Shown: positions 25,087 through 34,946, counted from the first letter of the stretch. The stretch is DNA of 64,000 nt from JAGOCV01 sp049445855 (GCF_049445855.1 NZ_JBMSDV010000002.1:673923-737922), one strand, 5' to 3'. The notes: generated from the sequence alone by a model not told the origin. A program made the numbers and translations.

Positions 25087-28000
25087 CTACACAGGCTTCG
25101 GTGCGTTCGGGTGGGAGGGCTCGGCAGACACGTCCTCGGCTTCTTCATCGGGCCTGTGGGCCAGCCGGTAGAGAATCGGCAGCACGAGCAGCGTGAGAAG
25201 CGTAGATGAAAGAATTCCACCGATCACCACGGTAGCCAGAGGACGCTGGACTTCCGCGCCGGTGCCTGTGGCGATGGCCATGGGAATGAATCCCAGCGAG
25301 GCCACCAGGGCGGTCATCAGCACCGGGCGCAGCCGGGTCAGGGCGCCATCCCGGATCGCTTCGTCCAGGCCGACACCGCCTTCCCTCAGGCTGCGGATGT
25401 AGGAAATCATCACCAGGCCGTTGAGTACCGCCACCCCGGACAGCGCGATGAAACCAACGGCCGCGGAGATGGACATCGGAATATCCCGAAGCCAAAGCGC
25501 CAGAATGCCCCCCGTCAACGCGAACGGGATGCCGGTGAAGACCAGCAAACCGTCCTTGGCATTTCCAAACATCGCGAACAGCAGCACGAAGACCAGCAGC
25601 AGGGAGACCGGCACAACGATCTGCAGGCGCTTGGTGGCCGACTGCAGGTTCTCGAAGGTTCCACCCCAGCTCGTCCAGTAGCCGGTCGGGATCTTGATCT
25701 GGGCCAGGCCTTGCTCCGCCTCTGCAACGAAGGAGCCCACATCACGTCCGCGCACGTTCGTGCTCACGACGATGCGCCGCTTGCCGTTTTCTCGGCTCAC
25801 CTGGTTGGGGCCCGGAGCAAGCTCGAATGTTGCGACCTCACCCAATGGGATGAAGTTCGTCTTGGCTTCCGTCCCACCGGCAGAGCGTGGCAACGGTATC
25901 GGCAGCCGCTTCATGCCTTCCAGGTCGTTACGAAGGGCCTCTGGGAGGCGAACCAGGATGTCGAACCGGCGGTCTCCCTCGAACATAGTGCCGGCCTCAC
26001 GACCACCAATGGCCGTGGCCACGGTGTCCTGGATGTCGGCGACGTTCAAGCCGTAGCGCGCTGCCTTCTGGCGGTCGATGTTCACCGTGAGCATCGGAAG
26101 GCCTGTCGTCTGCTCGACCTTCACCTCAGAGGAGCCCTGGATCTTTTGCAGCATGGCGGAAACTTCTTCCGCGGACTTGTTCAACACATCCATGTCGTCA
26201 CCGAAAATCTTCACGGCTACGTCACTGCGCACCCCCGAGATAAGCTCGTTGAAGCGCAGCTGAATGGGCTGAGAGAACTCGTAGTTGTTGCCGGGGATCT
26301 TGCCAATGACTTCCTGGATCGCCGCGAGCAGCTCATCACGGGTCTTTCGAGGCTCTGGCCATTCATCCACCGGTTTGAGCATGATGTAGCCGTCAGAAAT
26401 GTTCGGCGGCATGGGGTCCGAAGCAATCTCCGCAGTACCTGTTCTGGCGAAGATGCGCTCGATCTCGGGGAACTTTGCTTTCAGCGTCTTTTCGATCTGC
26501 TGCTGCATCGCCACCGACTGGGAAAGGCTGGTGCCCGGAATGCGCAGTGCCTGGATCGCGAAATCGCCTTCATTGAGGTTGGGTACAAACTCGCTGCCCA
26601 TGCGGGTCGCAATCAATCCGCACAGGACCACGACAACCGCGGCAATGGTGAGAACCAGCGTTTTGGCGCCCATCACGCGATCAAGCATTGGGCCGTACAG
26701 GCGTTTGGCGTGGCCCAGCAGAAAGTTCTCCTTCTCGCTGACCCGATTGCCGATGAAGAGGGCCACCGCTGCCGGGATGAAGGTTACCGACAGGATCATC
26801 GCGCCCACCAAAGCGGCAACCACCGTGAAGGCCATAGGGTGAAACATCTTCCCTTCAACGCCCGTCAGCGCGAAGATGGGCAGGTACACCACCATGATGA
26901 TGAGCTGTCCGAACAGCAATGGGCGGCGAGACTCCTGGGATGCCAGGAACACTTCATGAAAGCGCTCGGCCCGCGTCAGCGGCCGGCCGTGGTGCGCCTG
27001 GGCATGGGCAAGCCGCCGAACACAGTTCTCCACGATCACCACAGCGCCGTCAATGATGATGCCGAAGTCCAGCGCCCCCAGGCTCATCAGGTTGGCACTC
27101 ACCTTGTAGTGGACCATCCCGGTGAAGGTGAAGAGCATCGACAAGGGGATGACCATTGCCGTGATGACTGCGGCCCGGATATTGCCCAGAAAGAGGAACA
27201 GGATCACGATCACCAGAACCGCGCCTTCCAGCAGGTTCTTCTTTACCGTATTGATGGCCTTGTCGACGAGCACGGTGCGGTCATAGACCGTCACCGCGTG
27301 CACGCCCTCTGGGAGGCTCTTGTTGACCTCCAGCATCTTCTTGTCCACTGCCTGAGAGACGGTCCGGCTGTTTTCTCCGATCAGCATGAACACAGTGCCG
27401 AGAACCACCTCGCGCCCGTTGTCCGTTGCGGCACCCGTCCGCAGCTCCCGGCCAATGCCCACGTCGGCCACGTCGCGCACGCGCACAGGAACACCGTTGG
27501 CACTGCTCAGGATCACGTTGCCGATGTCCTCCAGCGACTTGACCTGCCCAGGGGCGCGAATCAGGTACTGCTCGCCGCGCTTTTCGATATAGCCCGCGCC
27601 AACATTGCCGTTGTTGCGGTCCAGTGCCGTAACAACGTCTTGCAGCGTCACGCCCAGCGAGGCCAGTCGTTCCGGGATGGGGGCGATCTGGTACTCCTTG
27701 GCAAAGCCGCCAATGGAGTTGATTTCGGTCACGCCAGGAACGTTTCGCAGTTGCGGCTTGATGATCCAGTCCTGAATCTCGCGCAGGTCGGTCGGGGTGT
27801 AGGGGCTGCCATCGGGCTTCTTGGCCCCATCCTTGGTTTCGACCGTCCAGAGATAGATCTCGCCCAAGCCGGTTGAGATGGGCCCCAGGGCTGGCGTGAT
27901 GCCGGCGGGCAGCCGGTCTCTGGCTTCCTGGATGCGCTCATTGACCAATTGGCGCGCGAAATAGATGTCGGTTCCGTCCTTGAAGATGACGGTCACCTGC

Positions 28001-28272
28001 GACAGTCCGTACCGTGACAGCGACCTGGTCTGCTCCAGGTTCGGCAGGCCGGCCATGACCGTCTCGATGGGATACGTGACGCGCTGCTCTGTCTCCAGAG
28101 GCGAGTAGCCGGCGGCCTGGGTGTTGATCTGAACCTGGACGTTAGTAATGTCGGGGACCGCATCGATCGGCAGCTTCTGGTAGCTGAAGACGCCCAGCGC
28201 CGCCATGCCCAGGGCCGCCAGCAGCACCAGCCATCGCTGCTCGATCGAGAATCGAATGAGTTTTTCAAACAT
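25087..28272 (-). CDS. czcA: CzcA heavy-metal RND efflux transporter
   Basis: 1061 residues, the usual length. Proton-driven inner-membrane pump that exports Co(II), Zn(II) and Cd(II) through CzcB and CzcC. The fourth-helix motif LDFGIIIDGAVVIVEN carries the two Asp and the Glu that define the HME1 (Zn/Co/Cd) subgroup, in contrast to the CusA-type motif in the gene at 37859. PIDAVPDITNVQVQ near the N-terminus and GAEVQRPLATVVIGG near the end are also typical. It starts 15 bases after the czcB stop. Confidence 0.95.
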   Translation of the reverse strand: MFEKLIRFSIEQRWLVLLAALGMAALGVFSYQKLPIDAVPDITNVQVQINTQAAGYSPLETEQRVTYPIETVMAGLPNLEQTRSLSRYGLSQVTVIFKDGTDIYFARQLVNERIQEARDRLPAGITPALGPISTGLGEIYLWTVETKDGAKKPDGSPYTPTDLREIQDWIIKPQLRNVPGVTEINSIGGFAKEYQIAPIPERLASLGVTLQDVVTALDRNNGNVGAGYIEKRGEQYLIRAPGQVKSLEDIGNVILSSANGVPVRVRDVADVGIGRELRTGAATDNGREVVLGTVFMLIGENSRTVSQAVDKKMLEVNKSLPEGVHAVTVYDRTVLVDKAINTVKKNLLEGAVLVIVILFLFLGNIRAAVITAMVIPLSMLFTFTGMVHYKVSANLMSLGALDFGIIIDGAVVIVENCVRRLAHAQAHHGRPLTRAERFHEVFLASQESRRPLLFGQLIIMVVYLPIFALTGVEGKMFHPMAFTVVAALVGAMILSVTFIPAAVALFIGNRVSEKENFLLGHAKRLYGPMLDRVMGAKTLVLTIAAVVVVLCGLIATRMGSEFVPNLNEGDFAIQALRIPGTSLSQSVAMQQQIEKTLKAKFPEIERIFARTGTAEIASDPMPPNISDGYIMLKPVDEWPEPRKTRDELLAAIQEVIGKIPGNNYEFSQPIQLRFNELISGVRSDVAVKIFGDDMDVLNKSAEEVSAMLQKIQGSSEVKVEQTTGLPMLTVNIDRQKAARYGLNVADIQDTVATAIGGREAGTMFEGDRRFDILVRLPEALRNDLEGMKRLPIPLPRSAGGTEAKTNFIPLGEVATFELAPGPNQVSRENGKRRIVVSTNVRGRDVGSFVAEAEQGLAQIKIPTGYWTSWGGTFENLQSATKRLQIVVPVSLLLVFVLLFAMFGNAKDGLLVFTGIPFALTGGILALWLRDIPMSISAAVGFIALSGVAVLNGLVMISYIRSLREGGVGLDEAIRDGALTRLRPVLMTALVASLGFIPMAIATGTGAEVQRPLATVVIGGILSSTLLTLLVLPILYRLAHRPDEEAEDVSAEPSHPNAPKPV

Positions 28273-28287
28273 GTATGCGCTCCGGGA

Positions 28288-29898
28288 TCAGTGCGTGTGT
28301 TCGGCAGATCCCTTGCCGAGTTCGGACTTCACGACGAAGCTGCCTGTCGAGGCGTAGGGCATTCCGGGCTTGAGTCCCGACAGGACTTCGATGCGCTTGC
28401 CATCGCTTCGGCCCAGCTTCACGGGTTGGGCGATGAAGCCACCGTTGACCTTGAGGAAGACCACGGGCTTTTCTCCGACGTTCTGGACGGCGTCGGCCGA
28501 GATGGTCACAGGCGCTTCCGTCTCTTCGGACACCACCTCGACGTTGACGAACAGGCCGGGGCGCCAGGCGCCCTTGGGGTTATCAAGAACGACGCGGGCC
28601 TTGGCCGTGCGGGTCTGCTCGCCGATCAACGCGCCCACGAAAGCGACAGTGCCTGTGGCGGAGGCGTCAAACGCGGTGGCCTTGATGGTCACCTTCTCGC
28701 CCACCCGCACCGACGGTAGATCCTTTGCAGGAACATTGATCTCAGCCCACACCGTGGAAAGGTCCGAGATGGTGAACACCGCCGCATCTTCCTTCACCGC
28801 TTCGCCAAGACTCAGGTGCTTCTCGATCACGATGCCGTCAAAGGGCGCGCGCAATTCGATACGGTTCAGTCCGGACACGGACGAGGTGGACAGGCCCAGC
28901 GCACTGAGCTTCTGATTGGCGTTGGCGACAGCGACCTCGGCTTCGCTGAACGCCTGCTTGGCCTGCAGGTAGTCCTGTTCGGCAGAGACCTTCTGCTCCC
29001 ACAGCTTCTTTTCCCGCTCGTGGGTGGTCTTGGCCAGCGCCAGGCGCTTTTGCGCGGTCTGCAGCTCGCTGCGCTGCTCCGAAGCGGTCGGGCTCGCGAT
29101 GGCGGCAAGAACCTGCCCCTTCTTGACGACCTGGCCCAGGTTGGCGCTGACACTCTCCACCACTCCCGCCAGGCGGGGAACCACGTGCGAGGTGCGATCC
29201 TCGTTCAGCCGGATCTCGCCGGGCAAAAGCAGCGCCGTCTTGATGTTGGCTGCCGACGCAGAGTCCACCGTGATGGATGCGGCCTTGATCTGGGCATCGG
29301 TCAGCTCGATCTTTCCCTCTTCCTTGCTCATCACGAACATGAAAGGTTCGGTGGCCGTCTGCGCAATGATCTCAATGTCGAACGCGTGGGGTTCGGCGAC
29401 GATCTCGCGGCTGACCAAGCTGTCTTTTTCCGCGGCAAACGTCAGCTTCTGCTTGTCGTCTGTCGGGCGGATCACTGTTGCCGTGACCGTTACAGCGGTC
29501 AGGGGGAGCGGCTTGTCCTTGTCGGACAGCCAGATCCGTAGCCGAGGCTCGCCGCCGTCTTCGGACAGCAACGCTTCCAGGCTGAAGTCGCCTTCCTTGA
29601 ACACGGTACCACCGTGGGGGCCTTTGGCTTCACTCTTTTCATGGTGCTCGCTATCGGCATGGCCCTTGTCGTCTTCGTGGCCTTTTTCACCGCCCTTGCC
29701 GTGGTGTTCTCCATCACCGTGCCCCTTGGCCTCGGTATGGCTGCCGTGGCCGTGGCCATCGCCCTCGGCGGCGACTGCTTTGGGCTTGCCGCCGCCCTGC
29801 AGGATGAAGGCTCCTGCCCCGACCCCGAGCGCGAGGACAACGGCAATAGCGATGAGATGCTTTTTGCTGATGGTGGATGTGCTGGTGTTCATGGTCAT
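28288..29898 (-). CDS. czcB: CzcB periplasmic adaptor with His-rich N-terminus
   Basis: 536 residues. One N-terminal membrane anchor, then about 55 residues packed with His, Gly, Glu and Lys (GHGHGSHTEAKGHGDGEHH), a probable zinc-buffering segment, then a beta domain, a coiled-coil hairpin (SEQRSELQTAQKRLALAKTT and following), a lipoyl-like domain (APFDGIVIEKHLSLGEAV) and membrane-proximal domains. It joins CzcA to CzcC. Two bases separate it from czcC, so translation is coupled. Confidence 0.9.
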   Translation of the reverse strand: MTMNTSTSTISKKHLIAIAVVLALGVGAGAFILQGGGKPKAVAAEGDGHGHGSHTEAKGHGDGEHHGKGGEKGHEDDKGHADSEHHEKSEAKGPHGGTVFKEGDFSLEALLSEDGGEPRLRIWLSDKDKPLPLTAVTVTATVIRPTDDKQKLTFAAEKDSLVSREIVAEPHAFDIEIIAQTATEPFMFVMSKEEGKIELTDAQIKAASITVDSASAANIKTALLLPGEIRLNEDRTSHVVPRLAGVVESVSANLGQVVKKGQVLAAIASPTASEQRSELQTAQKRLALAKTTHEREKKLWEQKVSAEQDYLQAKQAFSEAEVAVANANQKLSALGLSTSSVSGLNRIELRAPFDGIVIEKHLSLGEAVKEDAAVFTISDLSTVWAEINVPAKDLPSVRVGEKVTIKATAFDASATGTVAFVGALIGEQTRTAKARVVLDNPKGAWRPGLFVNVEVVSEETEAPVTISADAVQNVGEKPVVFLKVNGGFIAQPVKLGRSDGKRIEVLSGLKPGMPYASTGSFVVKSELGKGSAEHTH

Positions 29899-29900
29899 GC

Positions 29901-31256
29901 TCAGTTGTGCGTTGCGATCAAGCCGGAAACCGTGCTGGTCCCGAGCAGGCGGTCGACATCCGCCGCCGCGCGGTGTGCCTCGCCCAGGGCTTTGAGATAC
30001 TGGGATTTGGCGGTGAAGTAGGTGCGCTGGGCATCGAGCACCTCCAGGAAGTTGAACTTTCCGTTATCGAAGCCAATGGTGGCCGCGTCATAGGCCGACT
30101 TCGCGCCTGGCAGGACGTCCTGTTGCAGCGACTGGATCTCCGCAGTGATCGTGGAAAGGCGCTCGCGCGCCTGCGCCACTTCGCTGTGCAGGCGCACTGT
30201 GGCCCCTTGCAACTCGTCACGGGCCTTATCCTCAAGCTTGAGCGCTTCCAGCAGGTTGCCCTGGTTGCTGTCAAACACAGGCAGAGGCACAGAGACACCA
30301 AACAGAAGGACGTTGCGTTGGGTCTCGTTGCTGCGCTGCATGCCGACGCCGACGGTGACATCGGGCACGCGCTTGCTTTGTTCCAGCTCGGTCAAGGCCT
30401 GGCGCCGATCCACCTCGATTCGAGCGAGGACAACGCCTGGTGAAGAAGAAATCAAGGGCTGAAGATCGGCGAGGGGCGGTACCGCGGGAAGGTTGTCGGC
30501 TTTGCCCTCGAGGACGGTGAACGGCGCGTTGATCTGTCCCAACAGCGCAAACAGGCGAGACAGTGCATTGCGTTGTTCGCTGGCTGCCTGGGCGAGCTCG
30601 ACGCGAACGCCGGCTTGCGCAACGCGGGCCTTGGACTCTTCCACAGGTGAAACCTTGCCAGCTGCTACGCGCTTGACCACGGTATCCGTCGACGACTTGG
30701 CCAATGCCACGCTGTCTTTGGCAAGCGCCAATCGCTCCTGCGCTGTCAGGACATCGAAGTAGGCAGCGGCCACATTGGCCCGCACGGTGGCCTTCAACTC
30801 AGCGAGCTGGGCCGCCGCATGCTCGCGTGACTTTTCGGCCGCCTTGGTGCGCGCTGCACGCTTTCCACCCAATTCCACGGGAAGGTTGAGCTGCCAGCTT
30901 TGCGTGCGTGTTTTGGACCTTGCGTCTTCCAGCGAATAGGCAAGCTCGGGATTGGGCCGTGAGCGCCCTTGAAGAATCTGCCCCTGTGTTGACTCCAACT
31001 GACGCGTAGCGGCAGCCACCTCTGGATTCCCTTCCAAGGCCAACTCGATGGCCTTGGCCAGCGACAGAGGCTCAGCGGGAGACACCGCGGCATTCCGGGG
31101 CGCCTGTAATCCAACGACTGTGCCTTGCGACATGCCCTGCGAAGAGGCTCCGCCCGAGAAGGTCAGCAATATGGCCGCGGCACCTGCTGCGAGCCTGAAT
31201 TTCGTGCGGCCGCGCCATGCGTGCGGCTTTCCGTGAAGGTAAATTCCCTTGAACAT
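29901..31256 (-). CDS. czcC: CzcC outer-membrane efflux factor (TolC family)
   Basis: 451 residues. Start set at MFKGIYLHG because GGAGAA lies just before it; an extended frame to 31304 has no signal. Signal peptide ends near ASSQG. Two repeated OEP domains are seen, beginning SLAKAIELALEGNPEV and including NPELAYSLEDAR and ATIGFDNGKFNFLEVLDAQR. It forms the outer-membrane channel of the CzcCBA pump. Confidence 0.9.
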   Translation of the reverse strand: MFKGIYLHGKPHAWRGRTKFRLAAGAAAILLTFSGGASSQGMSQGTVVGLQAPRNAAVSPAEPLSLAKAIELALEGNPEVAAATRQLESTQGQILQGRSRPNPELAYSLEDARSKTRTQSWQLNLPVELGGKRAARTKAAEKSREHAAAQLAELKATVRANVAAAYFDVLTAQERLALAKDSVALAKSSTDTVVKRVAAGKVSPVEESKARVAQAGVRVELAQAASEQRNALSRLFALLGQINAPFTVLEGKADNLPAVPPLADLQPLISSSPGVVLARIEVDRRQALTELEQSKRVPDVTVGVGMQRSNETQRNVLLFGVSVPLPVFDSNQGNLLEALKLEDKARDELQGATVRLHSEVAQARERLSTITAEIQSLQQDVLPGAKSAYDAATIGFDNGKFNFLEVLDAQRTYFTAKSQYLKALGEAHRAAADVDRLLGTSTVSGLIATHN

Positions 31257-31414
31257 CCGATTCTCCAGTGATTTCAAAACACGAGGGAATCGGCGGGGTG
31301 GCAACCGTGCAGCTGCCTGGCAACTCGTCAGTCAGAAGCAGCCGCGACACGCACAACTGCAGCCGCCAAGGGGCGGTCACGACTGACTGAAAGAAGGAGA
31401 GATGCCCCCGCCGA

Positions 31415-31774
31415 TCAGGCGAGGACGGGCCACTGTGGGCGGTCGGGAGGTGTGGGCGTTACAGCCGCCAAGCGCTCACCCGACGATGAGTCCACAAGGC
31501 TGTCATGGGAGACGCCTTGTTTAGCACAGGACCAGTTGAGGGCCCCGATGCCGGCACCATGGCAAACCGAGCAGTCGACATCGAACTGGTCTGCGCCTTG
31601 GCCGGTCTTGTCGGCTTGCCCGATCCCGCTTTTGGCTTCGTGCTTGTGTTCGTGGTGCCCAACGTGCTGCGCCTGGGCGGTCGAGTTCTCGTGCATGCAA
31701 TAAGCAGTCACCGCGGACCAGCTGAACTGGAACGGGAGCAACGCAAGCAAAAAAACGGCGATTAATCGGCGCAT
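31415..31774 (-). CDS. czcI: CzcI-like small periplasmic metal-resistance protein
   Basis: 119 residues. Signal peptide (LIAVFLLALLPFQFSWSA), then HVGHHEHKHE and a Cys pair in DCSVCHG, followed by a Pro-rich end (VTPTPPDRPQWPVLA). This pattern and position, immediately before czcC, match CzcI, proposed to modulate czc expression or bind zinc in the periplasm. Confidence 0.8.
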   Translation of the reverse strand: MRRLIAVFLLALLPFQFSWSAVTAYCMHENSTAQAQHVGHHEHKHEAKSGIGQADKTGQGADQFDVDCSVCHGAGIGALNWSCAKQGVSHDSLVDSSSGERLAAVTPTPPDRPQWPVLA

Positions 31775-31848
31775 GGTTTAAGTCTAGCATGCGCTGAAAG
31801 CGCGCGCGTGAGGCATACATGACCACTGAAGAGCGCTGGCTCTCACAA

Positions 31849-32187
31849 TCAGCGAGCGCCGCCATGCAGGTCCAATAGGACTTTTTTTTCAGCTGCCGAC
31901 AAGTTGAGAAATTCCTGTTTAACCTGCTCGCGCGTCTTTGTAGCGACCGTCGCTTTGACGGGCAACACACCTCCGCGAGAGAGGATCGCAAGCGTGCCAT
32001 CCTTGCGCGCGACTTCAACAGATTGAAGCACTTCGCCACGGGACATTGAGCTCTGCATGTGGTCGGGATGGGTGGTCATGCCCACTTCGCCGCCGGCGGC
32101 GTGGTATAGCGACGAAGCAGATGCCAAGCCTGGGGCCGCGATAGCGAATGCAATCAGAGTATGCGTGAGAGGGTTGCGAACGGTCAT
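31849..32187 (-). CDS. secreted DUF4148 protein, 112 aa
   Basis: Signal peptide ending ASAS, then SLYHAAGGEVGM, HPDHMQSSMSRGEVLQSV, ARKDGTLAILSRGG and KTREQVKQEFLNL. The order SLYHA, SRxxV, DGxLxxxSRG, KTRxQV is the same as in the 123-aa proteins at 21754 and 49896, so it is a shorter third paralogue. It is divergent from czcR across a shared regulatory gap, and leads into czcI on the same strand. Confidence 0.75.
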   Translation of the reverse strand: MTVRNPLTHTLIAFAIAAPGLASASSLYHAAGGEVGMTTHPDHMQSSMSRGEVLQSVEVARKDGTLAILSRGGVLPVKATVATKTREQVKQEFLNLSAAEKKVLLDLHGGAR

Positions 32188-32259
32188 GGTGTTGTCCCTT
32201 GATTCGAATGAGCCATCGGCGACATGCCGCGGCTATGCCTTTCGACACAGGGGTACTGT

Positions 32260-32317
32260 AGAAATCGGCGCGCGACAAGGCGCCAACAGCCAGATGACAA
32301 ATTCGTAATCTACGAAT
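32260..32317. promoter_or_regulatory. czcR / DUF4148 divergent promoter with response-regulator box
   Basis: Box TGACAAATTCGTAATC at 32295-32310, overlapping a perfect inverted repeat ATTCGTA-ATC-TACGAAT at 32301-32317. Reading leftward, GATTTCT begins at 32266, 42 bases from the edge of the box, the same offset as in the two DUF4148 cassettes. CzcR is the obvious ligand. Confidence 0.55.
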
Positions 32318-32343
32318 AGGCGGCATTCTTCGAGAATGGCACC

Positions 32344-33030
32344 ATGAAAATTTTGCTCATTGAAGACGAGGTCAAGCTGGCCGAGTACCTGCGCAAGGGC
32401 CTCGGAGCGGTCGGCTATGTGGTGGACGTCGCCCATAACGGGGTGGACGGCCTACACATGGCACTTGAAGGCGGCCACGATCTGCTGGTGCTGGACGCGA
32501 TGCTCCCAGGGATCGACGGCTTCAGCCTGCTCACGGCCTTTCGAAAGACCAGGCAGACTCCTGTCTTGATGCTCACAGCCAGGGTCAGTGTCGAGGATCG
32601 GGTGCTCGGACTTCAGACAGGTGCCGATGACTATCTGGTCAAGCCCTTTGCGTTTTCCGAGTTGAGCGCCCGTATCCAGGTTCTGCTCAGGCGCACCCAA
32701 GGTGCGCGGGACGCGGCAGAGCCCACGCAATTGCGTTTGGCCGATCTGGAGGTCGACCTAGTGCGGCGCAAGGCGTCCCGAGGCGGCGAGCGCTTGGAGT
32801 TAACTGCCAAGGAGTTCCTGCTGTTGACCCTTTTCCTGAGAAGGAAGGGAGAAGTGCTTTCTCGCACGGAGATCGCGGAGCAGGTCTGGGACATGAACTT
32901 CGACAGCGATACCAACGTGGTGGAGGTCGCCATACGGCGCCTGCGCACCAAGATCGACGTGCCCTTTGACACCGCGCTGCTGCACACCGTACGCGGCATG
33001 GGGTACGTCATGGAAGAGCGCAACGGATGA
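32344..33030 (+). CDS. czcR: heavy-metal response regulator CzcR (OmpR family)
   Basis: 228 residues. Receiver domain with acidic pocket IEDE and phospho-acceptor Asp51 in LLVLDAMLPG, conserved Lys in LVKPF, then a winged-helix DNA-binding domain (LTAKEFLLLTLFLRR, VEVAIRRLRTKID, HTVRGMGYVM). It should activate the czc genes, and itself, from the box 34-49 bases upstream of its start. The czcS gene overlaps by 4 bases. Confidence 0.9.
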   Translation: MKILLIEDEVKLAEYLRKGLGAVGYVVDVAHNGVDGLHMALEGGHDLLVLDAMLPGIDGFSLLTAFRKTRQTPVLMLTARVSVEDRVLGLQTGADDYLVKPFAFSELSARIQVLLRRTQGARDAAEPTQLRLADLEVDLVRRKASRGGERLELTAKEFLLLTLFLRRKGEVLSRTEIAEQVWDMNFDSDTNVVEVAIRRLRTKIDVPFDTALLHTVRGMGYVMEERNG

Positions 33031-34364
33031 AGGCCCTGGTCAAACACCGCTCATTGCGCCAGCGGTTGTCATGGTGGCTGGCACTTCAGAGCTTTGCCGG
33101 GCTCGGCCTGGTCTGTCTGGCCGTCTACCTAGTGACCCAATTCAACTTCCGAGATCGGCAGGAGGAAACGCTGGCGCAAAAGGAGAACGTCATCCGACAC
33201 TTGCTGGTGGATGGCAAGGAGCATGGAGATTCGGAAGACCTTTCTCACAAGCTCGATGATTTTCTGGTGGGGCACGGAGATCTTTCGCTTGAAGTCGCGC
33301 AGGCCGATGGGGCTGTCCTCTACGCCCATACCCGCAACCAGAATGCGAATACGGTCTGGCGCCAGCGGCAGTTCGAAGTGGCACAGTCTGCGGGCCAGAC
33401 GCCCTCAAAGAGTTTGCGCGTGCGGCTGTCGCTGGACATCCAGACCGACAACCAGTTGCTGCACCGGCTTGCAGTCACCTTGCTGGTGACAGCCATTGGT
33501 GGAGCCGTCGTGGTTTCGCTGGGCGGCTTCTCCCTGGTCAACCTGGGCCTGGCGCCCGTTCGAAGACTGGCCAGCCAGACGCGCGCAGTGTCGGCTGACA
33601 ACCTGCACCAGCGGCTCGATGGCGCTGAGCAGCCCCTTGAACTCGTGCCGCTGATCGACCAGTTCAATGCACTCCTGGCTCGTATCGAAAAGGCTTACTC
33701 CCAGATGGAGGGCTTCAATGCGGACGTGGCGCACGAGTTGTGCACGCCTTTGGCCACGCTCATTGCCAACAATGAACTTGCGCTGCGGCGCCCCGAGCAG
33801 GCGGATATTCGCGAGGTGCTGGCGTCCAATCTGGAGGAGCTGCATCGCCTGACAGGTATCGTCAACGACATGCTATTCCTGTCCCAGGCGGATCGGGGCG
33901 TGGGGGCACGTCGCGCGCCCGTGGCGAGCCTGGCATCGGTGGCGGCCGACGTGCTGGACTACCACGAGGCAGCGCTGGCCGAGGCGGGTCTCACCGCGAA
34001 AGTAATTGGCGATGCACGTGGCACCTTCGATGTGCCGTTGTTGCGCCGGGCCTTGTCCAACTTGCTGGGAAACGCCACCCGCTACGCGAGCAGTGACTCC
34101 ATCGTCCAGATCAACCTGAGAACTGTTGAAGAGGACCGCGTGCTGATCAGTGTCACAAACTACGGCAACACCATCGACCCCGAAATACTTCCCCAGTTGT
34201 TTGACCGGTTTTTCCGGGCGGATCCAGCTCGCAGCCATGGGCAGAGCAACCATGGCCTGGGCCTGGCAATCGTGGGCGCGATTGCCCGCATGCACCAAGG
34301 CAAGCCGGTGGCCAGGTCAGAGAATGGGGTGACAAGTGTCGGGATAGAAATTCGCGCCCACTGA
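33027..34364 (+). CDS. czcS: heavy-metal sensor histidine kinase CzcS
   Basis: 445 residues. Two membrane helices (near 17-37 and 148-170) enclose a periplasmic sensor region of about 110 residues; HAMP domain; phospho-acceptor helix VAHELCTPLATL; ATP-binding N box LSNLLGNATRY and G boxes DRFFRADPA and HGLGLAIVG. The H box reads HELCTPL where HELRTPL is the rule: Cys replaces the conserved Arg. It stops three bases before the convergent cadR stop, so the two transcripts run into each other. Confidence 0.88.
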   Translation: MKALVKHRSLRQRLSWWLALQSFAGLGLVCLAVYLVTQFNFRDRQEETLAQKENVIRHLLVDGKEHGDSEDLSHKLDDFLVGHGDLSLEVAQADGAVLYAHTRNQNANTVWRQRQFEVAQSAGQTPSKSLRVRLSLDIQTDNQLLHRLAVTLLVTAIGGAVVVSLGGFSLVNLGLAPVRRLASQTRAVSADNLHQRLDGAEQPLELVPLIDQFNALLARIEKAYSQMEGFNADVAHELCTPLATLIANNELALRRPEQADIREVLASNLEELHRLTGIVNDMLFLSQADRGVGARRAPVASLASVAADVLDYHEAALAEAGLTAKVIGDARGTFDVPLLRRALSNLLGNATRYASSDSIVQINLRTVEEDRVLISVTNYGNTIDPEILPQLFDRFFRADPARSHGQSNHGLGLAIVGAIARMHQGKPVARSENGVTSVGIEIRAH

Positions 34365-34367
34365 AGA

Positions 34368-34856
34368 TCAGCGTCGTTTGTTGTTCCGCGGCCTGGGAGC
34401 CACGCCGATATCACGATGGGCTCCTGGCGGGTGGGCCTCGCTGGGCATGTGATTATGCTGAAGTGCCGCATTGGCCAATCCGCCCAAGATGCCGCACTCG
34501 CCGGCGAGGTGACCTGGTGAGCACTGTTGTTGCAAGCTGCGCAATTCCGACTCCAGCGCTTGGAGTTCCCGGATGCGAGAGACCACGTGCCCGATGTGCT
34601 CTTGAAGAAGCGCGTCTACCGCGCCGCAGTTTTCGTCCGGAGCGTCCTTGAAGTGCAACAGCACCCGGATCTCATCGAGCGTCATGTCCAGGCAACGGCA
34701 ATGGCGGATGAAGGCCAGGCGCTCGACATGGCTGCTGTCGTAGACCCTGTAGTTGCTTTCTGTGCGCATCGCGATCGGCAGCAGGTTCTCGCGCTCGTAG
34801 TAGCGAATGGTCTCGGTCTGCGTGCCGGTGGCCTTGGCAAGTTCGCCGATTTTCAT
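34368..34856 (-). CDS. cadR: Cd(II)/Pb(II)-responsive MerR-family regulator CadR
   Basis: 162 residues. Winged helix-turn-helix MKIGELAKATGTQTETIRYY at the N-terminus; metal-binding Cys77 in DENCGAV and the later pair in QQCSPGHLAGEC, the arrangement of CadR and PbrR. A His-containing tail (LQHNHMPSEAHPPGAH) may add a second metal site, as in Pseudomonas CadR. Divergent from cadA, whose promoter it should twist into an active form on binding Cd or Pb. Confidence 0.9.
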   Translation of the reverse strand: MKIGELAKATGTQTETIRYYERENLLPIAMRTESNYRVYDSSHVERLAFIRHCRCLDMTLDEIRVLLHFKDAPDENCGAVDALLQEHIGHVVSRIRELQALESELRSLQQQCSPGHLAGECGILGGLANAALQHNHMPSEAHPPGAHRDIGVAPRPRNNKRR

Positions 34857-34916
34857 GAAGCGTCCTTTGCGAATTAAAGTTTCTGTAGGACAAGGCGGCG
34901 ACCTCTGGGAAGTGGC

Positions 34917-34946
34917 TTGACTTTAAGGTCACTACAGGGTTTCCAA
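34917..34946 (+). promoter_or_regulatory. CadR-controlled promoter of cadA
   Basis: -35 TTGACT at 34917, a dyad-like ACTTTAAGGTCACTACAGGG in the spacer, and -10 near TCCAAT at 34942, about 19 bp apart, the MerR-type long spacer. The cadA ATG at 34954 would fall at or next to the transcription start. Confidence 0.6.

Noticed and set aside
25711..27876. 721-aa open frame on the plus strand opposite czcA
   Set aside because: It mirrors czcA codons in high-GC DNA, has no family motifs and lies wholly within a well-supported gene.
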